Shown: piece by piece, positions 1-13,086 of the stretch
How the letters are laid out: each line of letters starts with the position of its first letter
Numbering within the stretch: position 1 is the stretch's first letter
Origin: Cyprinodon diabolis
Taxonomy: Eukaryota; Chordata; Actinopteri; Cyprinodontiformes; Cyprinodontidae
Direction: 5' to 3'
Assembly: GCA_030533445.1 (NCBI GenBank)
Contig: CM060078.1
Location: 22,096,591-22,160,590 of the forward strand
Length of the DNA stretch: 64,000 bases
The notes under the pieces: model-generated
The model's database searches: none
What the model was told of the DNA's origin: nothing
The model's input: the letters and a program-made list of their open reading frames with translations, nothing else
Translations under genes and position numbers: made by a program

Positions 1-1080
1 ATTTCACATCTGTACTAATTTCGCCTTTCCTACCTAAATAAATCAATTTAAGTAAAATCAGCCTGCAGGGGAATATCTAACTACTTTGATCAGGAGTAAA
101 AAATATGGAAAACTTAAGGTTAATCAGCCTGAATGATCCAGAAACACTGCTGATTTAAATTGGTGTGTTGTTTAAAAAGAAAAAGCATGTTAAAAGTAAA
201 TCCTAAAGAAAAATAAGCAGAAGTTAGACTTGCGTACAGCTATACAGTTTAAACATTTGGTCATAAGAAAATCAAGCTGATGGAAAAACCTTTTTTTCCT
301 CTTATAAGTTCCATTTCTATTGGAAGCTGTTTTAGCTCAACCCCACATTCTAGGTTCAATTAGCAGCTCATTAAGCTCTAAATGTTCCTCTTAATATCCC
401 TTTAATGACGTGTCATTGGTTAAGGTAACTTGGCAATAAGAGTGTTAACAGGTGTTTGATAATAACCTTAGTTCTTATGCTAATTGCCTGAGAAATAGCA
501 GCTTTTACTGATAACTTGAGTAGCTGACCACCAGATCACAAACAAATATATGCTTTCGGGTCCTTTTCTGCTGGTTATAATCTTTTTTTTTTTCTTTTTG
601 CCTTTTTACAAAAAACAAACTGTCGATCTTAAATGTTCTGACCATGAAAGACAAAGTGCCACTTGTTTGACTGGGGTAGAGACCTGTTAAAGTGTAATAA
701 TGCTCTGTGGCAAGAAACAAAGCAGCCATATTTCTCTGTTAGCTACTTTATGACAGTAAAATAAAAAATGACACCAGGTCCTTCAAGAGACTTGAGAAGT
801 ATTGAACTCTAATGTTGTAAACTCCAATAAAAGTTCGATCTTCACAAAAATTGCTGTGTATAATTTTTCTTTGCACCATGCTTCTTAAATGGGATTTCTT
901 CAGAAAAAAACCCATTTTATTGAGGATGTTTTGCCCCATAAGGCGGGTAGGAATAGTAACTATGGAGGAAAGTAAAGCATAATAAATGTTGCCCGCTCTT
1001 TAAATTGATCGCTCTTTATTATGCATGCAATAAATGATCTAAAATAAGGAACTTTTTATTAGCAGGCTATATATTTTTAG

Positions 1081-1221
1081 GTAATGCCCACATCAGCTGA
1101 ACCTTCATCAGCTACAGAGCTTATAAAAGAGATTAGAGAAGGAATGGCACTTTCCACTGGTGTTACGACACAGAGACTCACAGAAGCTTTTATAGAAGCA
1201 GAAGCAGCATTTGGGTTTTGA
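1081..1221 (+). other. possible terminal coding exon, unidentified
   Basis: A 47-codon open stretch follows an acceptor-like TATATTTTTAG and ends in TGA at 1219-1221. It encodes a charged, helix-prone peptide containing TELIKEIREGMALSTGV and ending AEAAFGF. Its composition looks more protein-like than the surrounding AT-rich DNA, and it could be the last exon of a plus-strand gene entering from the left, or a transposon relic. I do not recognise the family. Confidence 0.2.
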
Positions 1222-2002
1222 CTTGATGTTATTCATCCAGCTGGGTAATTTGAATAATTTTGTTACATAACATCCTGTATCAATGTTCCTACTTTAGGTA
1301 ATGGCTCTTTTGCAGGGTAATGGATGCATTCTTGATAATCTGCCTCCTTGAGGTGGAAGGCTTTTTGGAGAAATTGTAAAACACCATTTATTTATTTTAT
1401 GTTATTTTTTTATTCGCCATCTTTTAACACAAGCAAGACTTGGTTGTTTTGAACTTTTTTGTTTAGCTTAAAGAAATTCTTATTGCTTTGATTTATATAT
1501 TTATACTGTATTTTATTCTTTATTGTGTTTTATTATTTTTTAGCTATGTTCAGCACCTTATTTTCAACTGTTGGCTGTTTTAAAGTGAATAACAAATAAG
1601 GTTGTTGATGATGATGATGATTATGATGATAGAGAAAAATTAAAAGAAACTTTAAACATTATCTAAAATCTACTTTTTACACAGACTCATTACTTGAAAA
1701 TTGCTCAAAACATTACACACAAAAAAAAAAGAAATTGCATGAAAAAAATTCCTTATACTCTTAATAACTAATGGAAAAGTTTTGATTGGTATCGCACCCC
1801 TTTTATAACTGCTGACCTGCTGTTTGTGTGCTTCTACTGATTTTTTGGACAATATATGTTGGGTAATGATTTCCAAGTGGTGGAGATTTTCAAACCTCCT
1901 TCCCCACATGTATTTTCCTTACAGATTAAGCCCCATTTAGAGGGAATATGTCATGCTTTCTAACAGAATTAAGATGAATTGCCAAATAGTAAGGTTACCA
2001 CA

Positions 2003-2257
2003 CAGATTTTCTAAATAAGTTTTATTTTTCTTAAAATAAGTGCATTTTTCTTAAGTGAGGCACTTTACTATTGGAACAAGACAACTTACATTGAAAATAA
2101 GTACAAAAAAATCCATTGTTTCATTTCAAGTGCATATTATCTAATTATTTTAATAATTAAAAGTAAAAGTACTCATGCAATCTAATTTACCCTCTTAAGA
2201 GTAAATACACTTACCGGTAATTTAAGACATTTTTAGATGTATCGTTTCTGCAGTGTT
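2003..2257. mobile_element. degraded MITE, related to the copy at 43563-43839
   Basis: Shares long stretches with the better preserved element at 43.6 kb, including TTCTTAAAATAAGTG, GGAACAAGACAA, ATTTCAAGTGCATA and TATCTAATTAT. The terminal repeats are worn, although the right end still resembles TTTCTGCAGTG. Probably an old copy of the same non-autonomous family. Confidence 0.5.
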
Positions 2258-5200
2258 GGCTTATCATAAAGACTCATTTTTTAAATTTGTGTGAAAAAAA
2301 TGTGAAAAGTGAAAAAGTAGACAGTGAATTGAAGTACTATGATGTGTCAATCAACTTTATGACAGATTGTAAAAACCAGCCCCTATGTAAAAGTTGCATG
2401 TCTGAACTCCTATGTAACCCGGTTTCCTTTCACATCATGCCAGCAAACGCTGTGTGGAATACCCAAAGAGAGTTGAATATGAGTTCAGCTGTTAGTAGAA
2501 TGATAATTTGACACAATAGACTCATGCACTGCACCGACAGAGAAGTCAGGGGGCATGAGTTTATGGCTGATGATCTTAGCAGCCTCAGTGATATTGTGTG
2601 GTTTTCAGAATGGTGCTAAAATTCTTTAAAAAACAATGAGACTTCTGTAGAATCCTCAAAGTGAGTCTTTATAGTAGCGATATAATTTTGCACTGTTTTT
2701 TATGGAAGGATGCCCCGCCCCTCGGCATGACAAACCCAACTCTGGTTCTGTCAGTTAAAAGAAACGTTGCATACAGCAAGCATCCTCCTCAAAGCAAAGC
2801 AAAACAGCTGCAAAAGATCAGTTATCCACATATGCTTTATATTAAAACCTAAATATAGCCTAAAATTTAATTATGTCGGTAATGACCTACCTTTTAAGAT
2901 CCTCCTCCTGAAGTCTCTGTTATACTTTGAACAGTTGTGCAGTCAAGGAGAAACAGACAAACAGGAGACCAGGGTTAGAAGGCTTATATCTCTCCATGCT
3001 TCCAAACAACCCGTCCCATCATAAGCTCTTCTTTCTGTTTGGGTCTTTTATTATGCTTTTTTTCTTTTCTTACCAAATATGAAGGGTATATGTTTCATAT
3101 CATAAACTAAAAAGCAAAGATAGCATTCCCTCTAGTTACTCGATAGAGGATAAATGGTTTTGTTACCTCTAAGAAATGTATGTAACTGGATCCTTTTTAC
3201 TTCACCGGGCTTTAAACAGCAACTCTTCTACATGGGGAAGAGGAAAAAACAAAAACTGAGCCATGAGATTAGTGAAATATTCACTTCTCCAAACTTTCAC
3301 ATGTGAGCAGCTGTTAAAAAGCATAAACACTCACGTTTATCTCACCTTTAATATAAGGTAACATTCACTTAGAGAGCAGGAACGGGTTTTGGATAAATCC
3401 AGAGATGGTGCCACAGTGGCTCACTGCATTTATTACAGAAGGTAATCATTTTAAGTGCACATCTTTTATGAAAATCTAGGGAAAAACCATCAAACTACGG
3501 AGCAGCGCTTAAAAAGGAAATTTGTCTGAGTGAAATTTACTCAAATGTAAGATTTTTTTATCCAAAAAGGGATAACATTTGCAAAATATAACAGAGTTGA
3601 AGAAAACCAGCTCTTTTGAAAGAAAGTAGATTTATCTCTGAAGAAGGCTAAAACTGTTGCCCTAAGAGTTTGTCTATAAAATGAAAACCATTAGCTGAAA
3701 TATAAATACCCTTATCAGACCAATAAGCTCATATTCTTGTCTTTCTGAAGTCCTGTAGGAAACTGCACAGAGCTTCGACAGTCAGAGCACAAAAAACTTA
3801 ATGTTTAAGGGCAAATCTCATAAAATGTGCATTTTAAATAAATAAACAGACTCTGGGAAAATCCTAGATATCATAGCAGCTGACGTAAACACAACACATG
3901 AATAATATTTGATCAACTTAAAGGAAATTTAATTTTTATCAAAATGAAATACAAATCGAAACCTCTTTTTGCAATTTTAGAAAATGTCCAGTTTTTATAA
4001 AATGTAATAAAACAAAGTTTCCTCTGCTGATCCTTTGATAACATTTGAAATTTACTGCTTTTATCACATCTTGTGTGCATTTTTAACTGCTTCCCTGACT
4101 GTGGTAGGATCTTAGCAGGTTTCACTGTTTACATAAGAACACAAAGAGGAAGCCTTTTAGGTGACGCTGGTGATACTGGCATCAGCACTGATGTCACCTT
4201 CAGTTTGTTTTCTCTCCACTGGCTCTGTATTGCAATTTGATCAGACAAAGTGCGCAAAAACACGGCTCAAAAACACGCTTAGATGAGTGGGTGTGTTGTC
4301 CACGTCTTTGAGAGGGACTGTGCATCAGCGGCTCCTCACCAGTACGCTGACTCACTCCGAACAAATAAAAAAAACACATAAAAAACTCTTTATAACAGCT
4401 TGTCCACTTTTCTCCCCTTGGATAAAACTCATCCAATAACCAAAGAACAAACGGAAATTCTCCCTCCATAGTGCTACAAATAAGCAAATGATATATTCAG
4501 AATTGAACACACATATTTCAACTAAGAACAAAACATATTTACAGTCTTACAAAGAATTAGACATGTAGAAAACAGTAAACATTTCAGAATAAGAAGACCA
4601 TAAATGTTAAAACAATTTCCACCCCCCGACAGTTTTGTGCTGTTTTTGCTTCTTGTCACACTTTAATGTTAAAGATCATATTTCAGGCTAAGAAACCAGA
4701 GTATTTAAACCAAACACAGTTTTTTAAGGGGAAATCTATCCAAACCCACCTGGCCTGTGTTCAACTTATCACATTCAAACTAGACATTTAATATATATTC
4801 TTTAAATAGAAACTATCTGATCATACAATGTGGCTGATGGATATAAAAAAAAAAATATCCCCAAATTTTGAAGAGATTTATGAACAAATTACTTTCATCC
4901 AAAGCCAGGTTGCTTTTAATAAATTAAATAATAATTTACGAATTGCATTCTGTATTTACTCAGGTAAAAAAAAAAAAAATCATATTACTTTAAGAATAAA
5001 TCGTTAAAAATGGGTTATTATATATATTTATGAAACTTAAAGATAGTTCAAATTGAGTGCAAATTCCCAGCATATATGTTTTTATCTTTTCAAGGTGGGA
5101 ATTTAGGATGGTCTCATCCTCCATCATCATCATCCTCATTATCACCATTATAGTGCAGAGCTGATCACTGTTTTCTGCATCCTCATCGTAGATGATGTGG

Positions 5201-5922
5201 AACTTCCACCTGGAAAATGACAAATGATGTTAAAGGACAAAAATGACACAAATGATGAAGAACATTAAAAGTTTGTCACTAAACAGCAGCATCCTGACTG
5301 TTTTCAACCAGGCTAATGTCATAAAGTGTCAAGTCTGCTGTTATCGAAGCCGCCAGCGAACAGTTTCTATAAATACCTGTGCTGAGTGGATGGAATTTAC
5401 CAGCTACAGCCAGAGACCCCATTATCTGAGGGCACGGATGATTTTCCAAAACAATGTAACAAGCTGTGCTCCAGCAGCAACGGGAGGCTAATACTCAAAT
5501 CTCCACTTACTGGTGGAAAAAAAGCAAGCAGAGCTCTCAAAAATATGTGCTTTTAGTTTCATTATTTGCCCTGCTATCTATGTTTTCCATTCCTCTGTTA
5601 TGGACGCTAGCTTATCATCCACTTCAGAGTAAAAATGCAGGCTGGATGACTTTGTCATTGTCTGTATTCGTCCTTTCCTGGCTCTAAAAGCAATGTGCTC
5701 ACATCAGTGCAGGCTGGTGGTAAATCAGCCTTTTCTACCTACTGCTGTCCAGGATCGGATTATACCACATCAGCGACTAAGATGAATCAGACACCAGTGA
5801 CTGTGCATCATCCTTGTTGAAATGAAACTCCTAGATTGGGATGTTTCCCCTTAGAGAGTTTGTATGCTTCTATTTTTCAAACCAGAATATCCAAATAAGG
5901 AATTTGTTTTATGATCTTGGCT

Positions 5923-7045
5923 TTACAATGACCCCCTCCTCACCCGTCTGAGGTTCCTGATGCTGCTGCCGCGGATGGACTCCATCAGCTGGTCGTGGGC
6001 AGACCTCATGGGCGTCGATGGCCTGCTGCCGCCCTCCTCCCCTCGTCTCTCTACCGACACAGGTCTCAGGGCGTTCTTGAGCTCCTTAAGGATGCAGCCC
6101 GTCTCCTCTTTCGCCGTCCCTTTCCCCTTCTTCCCCTTCTTCCCTTTTGGTTTGGCCGCCTTCTTGCTGCCTGCCTCGTGGGCCTTGATGACCTCTGCTA
6201 TCATCCTTGTAGGTTTATTCTTCTCCTGTTGCGATGGGACCAATGGGGGCGGGGGTGGTGGAGGAGGTGGAGGAGGAGGTGGAGGAGGTGGGACAGGTGG
6301 AGTCTGCTTTTTCAACTCATTGTTTCGGGGAAGTTTGGGTGAGGACCAAGGGGAGGCCCTGGGTGAACTGTAGGGCGATGAGCTGGGTGTTCCTCTCTGT
6401 TAAAGAGAAAATAAACACATTAGAGCAGTTCAATGAAGGAAAATGAAAAGCAGTTTATGGGTAAATAAAAACGGGTTAAAAAGATATTTTTCTTTTGATT
6501 TGACACAATAGACAAAAAAAGGCAAGTGGGGAAAAAATGGCAAGTGGAAAAAAAAAGATATGGGTGTATTATAAGGCAGTTATTACATGAATATTACAGG
6601 TGCATTTTTAGGGGTTTTCAATGTTTTTATTTGATTAAATAGATTTTCTTTTTGTAGCATTTTTAAAGTTCATCTTGTGCTGGTTCTCTCTGATCTGGGT
6701 GAATAAAAGATTTAATTTTAGTGGTGATCAGATCCTGAGAGTAAAAGGCTGAACCACAGAAACAATAAGCAGACCAATTAGTAGTTTGATCCTTAAGCAC
6801 AAATAACTGTAATCCTGCACTTCTCTGGGCCAGACAGCCAATCTAAAGATTTGAAGCTACTAATTACTTTATATGGATGAAATATTTATATAATTAGTAA
6901 TTCAGCTAGATGAGAATCTAGAAATAAATGAAATAGAAACAAATCAAATTAACTGAGGTGAATTTAAAAAAACAGCACTGGGCTGTATAGTGGGAGTTTG
7001 AGCTGAAATCAGGTATATTGAATAGGAGTGTAATTTCATTTTATT

Positions 7046-7080
<35 letters not shown>

Positions 7081-9611
7081 AATTGACTTGAATGATCTTG
7101 GTTAAATCAGTCTTGCAGCCTGAAGTATAAATGCTCACCAGAGCAGAGGTTCTGGGGTTGACGGCTCCATCTTGCTGTTGGCCCTGTTGCTGTTGCCTTT
7201 GCTCCTGCAGTCGTTTCTGCCGCTGGCGGTCCTGGTTTCTGGTCAGTATTCCAGTCATGCTCATTCTGGGACCAGCAAGGTTAAACTGGTAACCAAGCTT
7301 GATCAGAGTGTGGTTTTCTCTCAGAATCTTCACCATCTCCATCTCTACCTGTAGCAGGCCGTTGTGTTTATTTACAACTAATAAAAACTGTAATGTTTGA
7401 GTGATTTAAACTGAATACAAACCTGTCCTCCACACATGTGCCTCTGGTTGTGAAAGCGAAGCTCGGTGAGGGTGTTGTTGCCTGGAAGTGCTTGAACCAA
7501 CGCCAACACGCCCTTTCCACTTACGTAGTTGGACTCTATGTTCAGGCTGGTGATGGATGCGTTCTCTTTCAGCATCTTAGCAATGGCCAGAGCGACGTGG
7601 TCATCAGCCCGGGTATTTGCAAGACTGAAGACTCGAACATGGGTGTTGGATCTTAGTGCTTCAGCAAATCGGATAAGAGTTTCCTGATAAAAGAGATTGA
7701 AAGAAACAGAAGGATCTAAAATGAATGAATTTTATTCTAAAATGAAACTAGCATACAGCAAAGAGGGAAGCCTTGGTATAAACTGCAGGGATGAAAAGAA
7801 GACATTTAGTTTTTTTTTACCTGTTTGATGTCATCAATGTTGTTCAGATTCACTTCTGTGAGTTCGGCATCATCATCAAGGATGCGTTGCAAAGCGTCAT
7901 CAACAACTGTAGGGTTACCAGTGGAGTTCAGGTCAGCTGGTGGAGGAGGAGGAGTCAGCCTGGTGGGCTCCACCCTCTGAGGTCTCAGTAGGGTTGGTTT
8001 AAATGCCTGAATCGTCTCTGGCTTTGTATATCTTGGTGGTTCAGGTTTTGGTCTATTGTCTTTAGTTTCTTCATCCTCCTCCTCTTCAGTTAGAGGATCC
8101 TCTTCCTCACTTTCATCCTCCTCTTCTTCTTCTTCTTCATCATCATCATCATCACTATCTTCCTCTTTGTGATTTTCCTCATTTGAAATGTCCGACTTTT
8201 TCCTTTCTTTTTCATTCTCATCATTTTTTTCCTCCTCTTCACTGTTGTCTTCTGTCAGACACTCATCTTCTTGTTCTTCCTCCTGTGTTTGGATATATTC
8301 ATTAGATTAGGCTGAACAGGGGTGATGTTTAGGCTAAACAATCAGAAATGTTCAATGTTGAATTATTTAATACACATTTGTCAGATCTCAGACCAGGAAA
8401 AAATATGTGTATACCCCAGAAAGATTTGCTCTAAATCACAGTCTCACATGGGCTGCTCAGTGGAACAGTGGGTAGCACTGCTTTCTTGTAGCAAGAAGGT
8501 TCTGGGTTTGGTTCCCTGATTACTGTGCATGGAGTTTGCATATTCTCCCTAAGCATGTTTGGGTTCTCTCTGGATACTCCTGCTTTGTCCCACAGTCCAA
8601 AAACACAACTGTTTGTTTGTCTCTGTGTTGCCCTGCGATAGACTGGCGACTTGTCCAGGGTCTCTCGCCTATAGATAGGCAGCAGCACCCCCGCGACCCC
8701 ACTTGGGATAAGCGTGATGAAAAATTTATGGATATGAAAACACATATGACCTTTTCTGATTACCTGACTTTTAACAATGCTAAACATTTGTTTTTGGTCT
8801 CCTGTGATTGCTCATGTTTTTTCTATTGGATAAATACCAGGACAAAGAGAGAGGGGTTTTATCATTTTGTCAGGATGTATTTTTTAACTTATTTCTTCTT
8901 TTCTTCATCTTTCAAGCTTCTTATGGAATGTTCATGCATTTACTCTTAACTGAAGTGGTGTCTCTGATTCAGGATTGAAGGCTCTCAGTGTCAGGTCTGC
9001 TAACAAATTATCTTGTCCTTTAACCACTGTGTAAGGGCTAGCTTCTGTATTTAGAAAGATCCATTTGCACCAATATTTTCCTCTTCCTGACTAACTTCTT
9101 GAAAAACTCCAAAGATTTTTTTCTTGAAATACTTTTCCTGATTGCCTTAACAAACTGTAATTGGGCTTACTTGGTAATGGCTTCTTCATCCCTGAATGGC
9201 ATTTCAGCACAGGTGAAAGTCAGCCCAGAAAGTGTGACAGAATAGTAAAAATAAAACAAATCTTTCCAGGGCCAAATACCTATTCAGTGAACCATACAAC
9301 CATTTCTGACAACCCCATCTAAGTGTTTTTCTCACCAGTTTGGGGCTTCCTCCTGCTATCTCGTTCTCCAAAAGCCTACGGGTCTCATTTTCCCAGTATT
9401 TCATGAGGGCCTCTCTGCTGAAGGTACCAGTTGGGGTTTTGTCTGTCTGATCTCTCTGTCTGAGTCCAATGGGTACGTTGGCATCAGGATCAATGTCCAC
9501 CAACTCCTTTTCCAACTCAGCCAGCTCCTCTGGGCTGAGCGATGCCAAGAGCTCGTCCTCATCAACATCTTCATACTTACTCAGCTCTCGACGATAACCG
9601 AAACAACTCAT
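5923..9611 (-). CDS. lmod2: leiomodin-2 (muscle actin nucleator)
   Basis: Tropomodulin-family protein that nucleates actin filaments and works at thin-filament pointed ends in striated muscle. Five coding exons: 9336-9611, 7821-8282, 7423-7683, 7139-7348 and 5923-6396, all phase 0, giving 560 residues (human LMOD2 is about 547). The N-terminus [20 protein letters not shown] is the family's first tropomyosin/actin-binding segment, and [11 protein letters not shown] follows. Exon 2 starts with a long Glu/Asp-rich run, then the leucine-rich-repeat actin-binding region begins ([20 protein letters not shown]) and continues through exons 3-4. The last exon has a run of 18 prolines, a Lys-rich stretch and the C-terminal WH2 motif ([17 protein letters not shown]), which separates leiomodins from tropomodulins. 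asb15 lies just upstream on the same strand, as in human. The start is the ATG at 9611. Paralogue (a or b) was not resolved. Confidence 0.93.
6238..6296 (-). repeat. proline-codon tract within lmod2
   Basis: A GGT/GGA-rich purine run on the plus strand that reads on the minus strand as an almost unbroken series of CCN codons, giving the leiomodin polyproline region just before the WH2-containing tail. It is coding and probably variable in length. Confidence 0.8.
8441..8735 (+). mobile_element. SINE/LINE-tail repeat in lmod2 intron 1
   Basis: Starts with a tRNA-like head (TGGGTAGCACTGCTTTCTTG, then GGTTCTGGGTTTGGTTCCCTG). It continues with TGGAGTTTGCATATTCTCCC, CCCACAGTCCAAAAACA and TTGCCCTGCGATAGACTGGC, a very common dispersed repeat in fish genomes. 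It lies in the intron between lmod2 exons 1 and 2. Assignment rests on recognition, not on a search. Confidence 0.75.
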
Positions 9612-9894
9612 TGCCAAAGCCTGATAAGCGCCAACCAGGAAGAATTAGTCAATAAAGGTATAACTTAGCGGAGATCCCAAAGGGAAGAAGTTTGAACAAA
9701 GAAACTCAAATTAAACATAAGGTCCACCATAAGATTTGATGAGATCTATGAAAATCTCTAGAAAATCGGATTAAAGATAAGTTGATCCATGCCAGGAGAG
9801 GTTTCCGCAAGTTGTGTCCAGTCAGAAGTATCCCTGATGAAAACGTACTCCAGTCTAAACTGGATTCGTTGTGGCCGACTGACTTTATGTAAGG

Positions 9895-9918
9895 GTGTGT
9901 GTGTGTGTGTGTGTGTGT
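9895..9918. repeat. TG dinucleotide microsatellite
   Basis: About 12 GT units, just upstream of the first lmod2 coding exon (which lies on the minus strand). Confidence 0.9.
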
Positions 9919-10373
9919 CAGTGTCCTCTCCTTTCTAATCTCACCAGCTGCTGTTTAGGCTTTCAGAGGGGAGATCAGAGGGGAACGCACAAACGTGTGG
10001 GCCCTATGATGCACCGTCTTTTTTTGGGAGTCGTTGCCCTGAGAGGCAGAGCTACAAAAAGCTTGTGAGCTCAGAGTCTCCGTGGTCAGTCATTGCAGCG
10101 GTCAGTCACTGGGACTTGGAATGGCTTTGTTCATAGCCAAAAAAAGACTCAACTTAATGAGAGAGGCAGAATAAATAAGGGATATGTTTAATAAATCCAA
10201 AAAGTAAATGTGACCAACCGTTTACAGTGTTAGCTGCTGTGAGCATGATATTTAAAAAAAATTACTTCAAAAGACAAAAACTGGAGGCATTTGGTTTGCA
10301 TTTTATAGGATCACACTGCTGACAGTAAATTATTATGGGAAATTATTTTACCCACTTTCAGATTTATTTAAAC

Positions 10374-10867
10374 CTACAGTGTGTAATTTTCAGCGACATC
10401 TAACGTCCAGACTGCAGACCGCAGCAACATGAACATCTCCCCCCCACCGCTTCTCCCCCCCAACAGTACGGCGAGCGTTACGGGACAAAATGTCTTCCAC
10501 AACGTCCGCATCACCTACCTTCTCAAGTGATGAGGTTTGTTTATATAGATGATTTTACAGATAGTATTTCATTAGTCTGTGTGTTCAGTACCGTCTCAGT
10601 TCATCTCTCTCAACTTGCCGTAGTTACTTTCGAGCGTAATGGGCGATCTCGCAATCGCTAGTTTGTTGGCTCTGCGCTGCCGTAGCGCAAAGATGTCTGC
10701 CTCCATGGCTGCGAGACCCGCTCCTATGTAGTTATAAATAACGAATTCTAAGGCAACGCAAATATTAAGGTTAAGAGGCTGAGCTCATAGATGATGATAA
10801 ATAACATAGTTATGTATAATATATTACATTTCTGACTGTATATCCCTGTAATTATTACACACTGTAG
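10374..10867. mobile_element. 494-bp non-autonomous DNA transposon
   Basis: Terminal inverted repeats CTACAGTGTGTAATT at the left and AATTATTACACACTGTAG at the right, flanked by similar TTTAA-containing sequence on both sides (ATTTAAAC and CTTTAACT). The interior is more GC-rich than its surroundings and has no coding potential. Superfamily not determined. Confidence 0.7.
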
Positions 10868-11329
10868 CTTTAACTTTTTATCCTTTTTAAATGTTTCACA
10901 TCAATAAAAACATGTTGGTATCAAAGATAACCAGAGAAACGTCACTTGCCTGCCTTTTTTGCCCCAGTTGTTTAGTAAATTAACTGTTATCAATGATATT
11001 TTCTGGTTGAACTATGAATATTTCAATTATGAGCCGAGGCTCTAATGAACCACTTTTACAAATGTAAAAAAAAATAACCGCATTTTGTAAGAAGATTGTT
11101 TGGATAGTTAATGTTGAAGACTTGTCTAGTCCTTTGTGTAAAATACTTACAATTATGAAGTCATTTCAAGTCATATCAAAGATATTTTTTTTCTTTTGTT
11201 CATTATTTTTTCTGTACAAATTAAAACAGATTTTTTTTTTCATTAATTGCTAACGGATGTTGTTTTTGAAACTGATTTTAAAAGTTTCATGGTTTTGATT
11301 TTGTTCCAAGTTTTATTTTGAATTTTTAT

Positions 11330-11700
11330 TGGTCTTGTTTTCATTCTTGTGTTCTAGGTATTTTTGATTGTATTTGAGTTCTTAGATATTTCCTGTTTGC
11401 CCTCTTGTGTCAGTCTCCTTTTCCCTAGCCCACTGCCTGCCCTTTGTTCACACCTGCTCCCAATCTGCTAATTAGCCTGGTCCTTGTTTCTCTCTCCCAT
11501 ATAGTCTCCTCCTCTTCACTCAGTCTTTGCTGGTTCGTTGTCATTTTTTTTGCCCTCTTGTTTTGAGTATTCCTGGCCTTCAGTATTTGTGGATTTATGT
11601 TTTGGATTTTTGATTCTGTTGAACTTTTGGTTAATTAAGCTTCAAGAAAACTCCATCTTCAGTCTGTATTTGGGTCATGTCAAACCTCCAGCCCCATTGT
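11330..11700 (+). repeat. probable dispersed repeat
   Basis: A pyrimidine-rich stretch with CACACCTGCTCCCAATCTGC, TAATTAGCCTGGTCCTTG and CTTTGCTGGTTCGTTGTC, resembling a repeat frequent in fish genomes. No matching ends or target duplication were found, so the limits are approximate. Confidence 0.35.
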
Positions 11701-11774
11701 GACAAAAAGAAATTCATATGACCAAAGAATTTAAAATCAATCTTTGCTCAGATCAAAAACAAGTTTTCATTAAA

Positions 11775-12497
11775 CAGTGGTGTCAAAAGTACACACATTT
11801 GTTACTTAAGTACAGTAGAAGTATAGATACTGAGGTTTAAAAACACTGCTAAAAGTAGAAGTATCAACTTGACCTCTTTACTTAAGTAAAAGTGAAAAAA
11901 TATGTGCTCCAAAAACTTCTTAAGCATAAAAGTATAAAGTAAACTTTAAAAAAAACAGATGCCACTAAATGAATTGAAAGCTCAATTTTTTGAGAATTTC
12001 GAAAAATTCTTTGAGATAGGGGCAAGGATGAGGGATATGCTCCCGATACGCTCTCACCTGTGTCCGACCTTTCAGACATTTCAACATCTTTTTCTGAATC
12101 CCACATTGTAGCATGGTATAGACAATTCACGTTTGCAGTTTGAAGAACACCTGCTTGCTTCTGATGATTTCCTTTAGCTAACCAATGAGTGTTTGCGTTA
12201 TATGACTCATCCAATTACACTAGTTTTCACTAGATGTGGATGGAGCCAATGATCTGCATTGGATGGCGCACATAACATGAAATAAATATTTATTAACATT
12301 AAACCAAAGCTAAGACTAACGTGTAACGTTTGTTTTAAAAATGTAAGGAATAGAAAGTACAGATAGTTTTGTGAAAATGTCATGAGTAGAAGTCAGACGT
12401 AGGAAGAAAAATAAGTAATGGAGTAAAGTATAGATGCCTAAAAAGTGTACTTAAATACAGTAACGATGTATTTTTACTTAGTTACTTGACACCTCTG
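11775..12497. mobile_element. Tol2-like hAT non-autonomous element
   Basis: Left end CAGTGGTGTCAAAAGTAC and right end TACTTGACACCTCTG closely resemble the ends of medaka Tol2 (CAGAGGTGTAAAAAGTAC). The subterminal regions repeat ACTTAAGTA/AAAGTA words, as Tol2-family elements do. Flanks TCATTAAA and TTATTGAA agree at 6 of 8 positions, consistent with a worn 8-bp hAT target duplication. At 723 bp, with no transposase reading frame, it could only be moved by a protein made elsewhere. Confidence 0.8.
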
Positions 12498-13086
12498 TTA
12501 TTGAACTTTATTTGACAATTAGATTTGCTGAAAACTGCCAGTGGGAAATTTAAAAAAGACATAAAAGCTAAACATTTCATCAAAATTATGAGCTGCATTT
12601 GGGATGGTTTGGTAATGTTGCAATAATATAATGCTGCTTTATGAATCTTCCAATCCCCTATTATCAGGTGTTCCTGCAAAAAAAAAAAAAAAACTCTAAA
12701 TTTTATGTAGGGATATAACAGAAGGATTCTCCATTTCCTGACTTTTCTTTACTGTGTGAAAAGCTGAAAGATACATATTGGTTGCAATATAAGCAGTTTT
12801 AACGGATTTCTTATTTCTCAAAATCTGTTTCACTTGTTTAACTACGTTCTTAGGCAAATAGCATTGCAGTTATCCAGTTAGTAAAACATGAAACCCAGAT
12901 TCATCGAAAATCCACTTTTTTAATTCACCATGGAAGCATTTTTCAGCTCTCTGCCAAGCTGTACACTTAAAGAAGCAACAGTTTGGTAAAGAAGATAAAT
13001 ATACATGTTTAAAATGGAAAAAACTGCACAAAGTACACATATACATTTACAAAATCTTTAACAAGCATCTGCAGATTAAAATCTCA

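Larger units (their letters stand above)
1..5922. other. gene-poor intergenic DNA
   Basis: No exon series could be assembled here on either strand. Apart from the possible exon at 1081-1221 and a worn MITE copy at about 2003-2257, I see AT-rich sequence, short homopolymers and a GAT-type microsatellite near 1604-1630. In human the neighbour beyond LMOD2 is WASL; I found no WASL exon in this stretch. Confidence 0.6.
9612..13086. other. intergenic region between asb15 and lmod2
   Basis: Holds the 5' side of lmod2, the TG repeat, two short DNA transposons (10374-10867 and 11775-12497), a probable dispersed repeat, and the region downstream of asb15. I found no further coding exon. A muscle promoter for lmod2 is expected around 9.7-10.2 kb, but no convincing CArG or MEF2 site could be read. 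Confidence 0.5.

Noticed and set aside
5960..6446. Several long open frames on the plus strand across the lmod2 last exon
   Set aside because: They are shadows of the polyproline and Lys-rich coding sequence of lmod2; the Gly/Trp-rich translations have no family features.
8431..8949. Overlapping open frames on both strands in lmod2 intron 1
   Set aside because: They are produced by the SINE-like repeat at 8441-8735.
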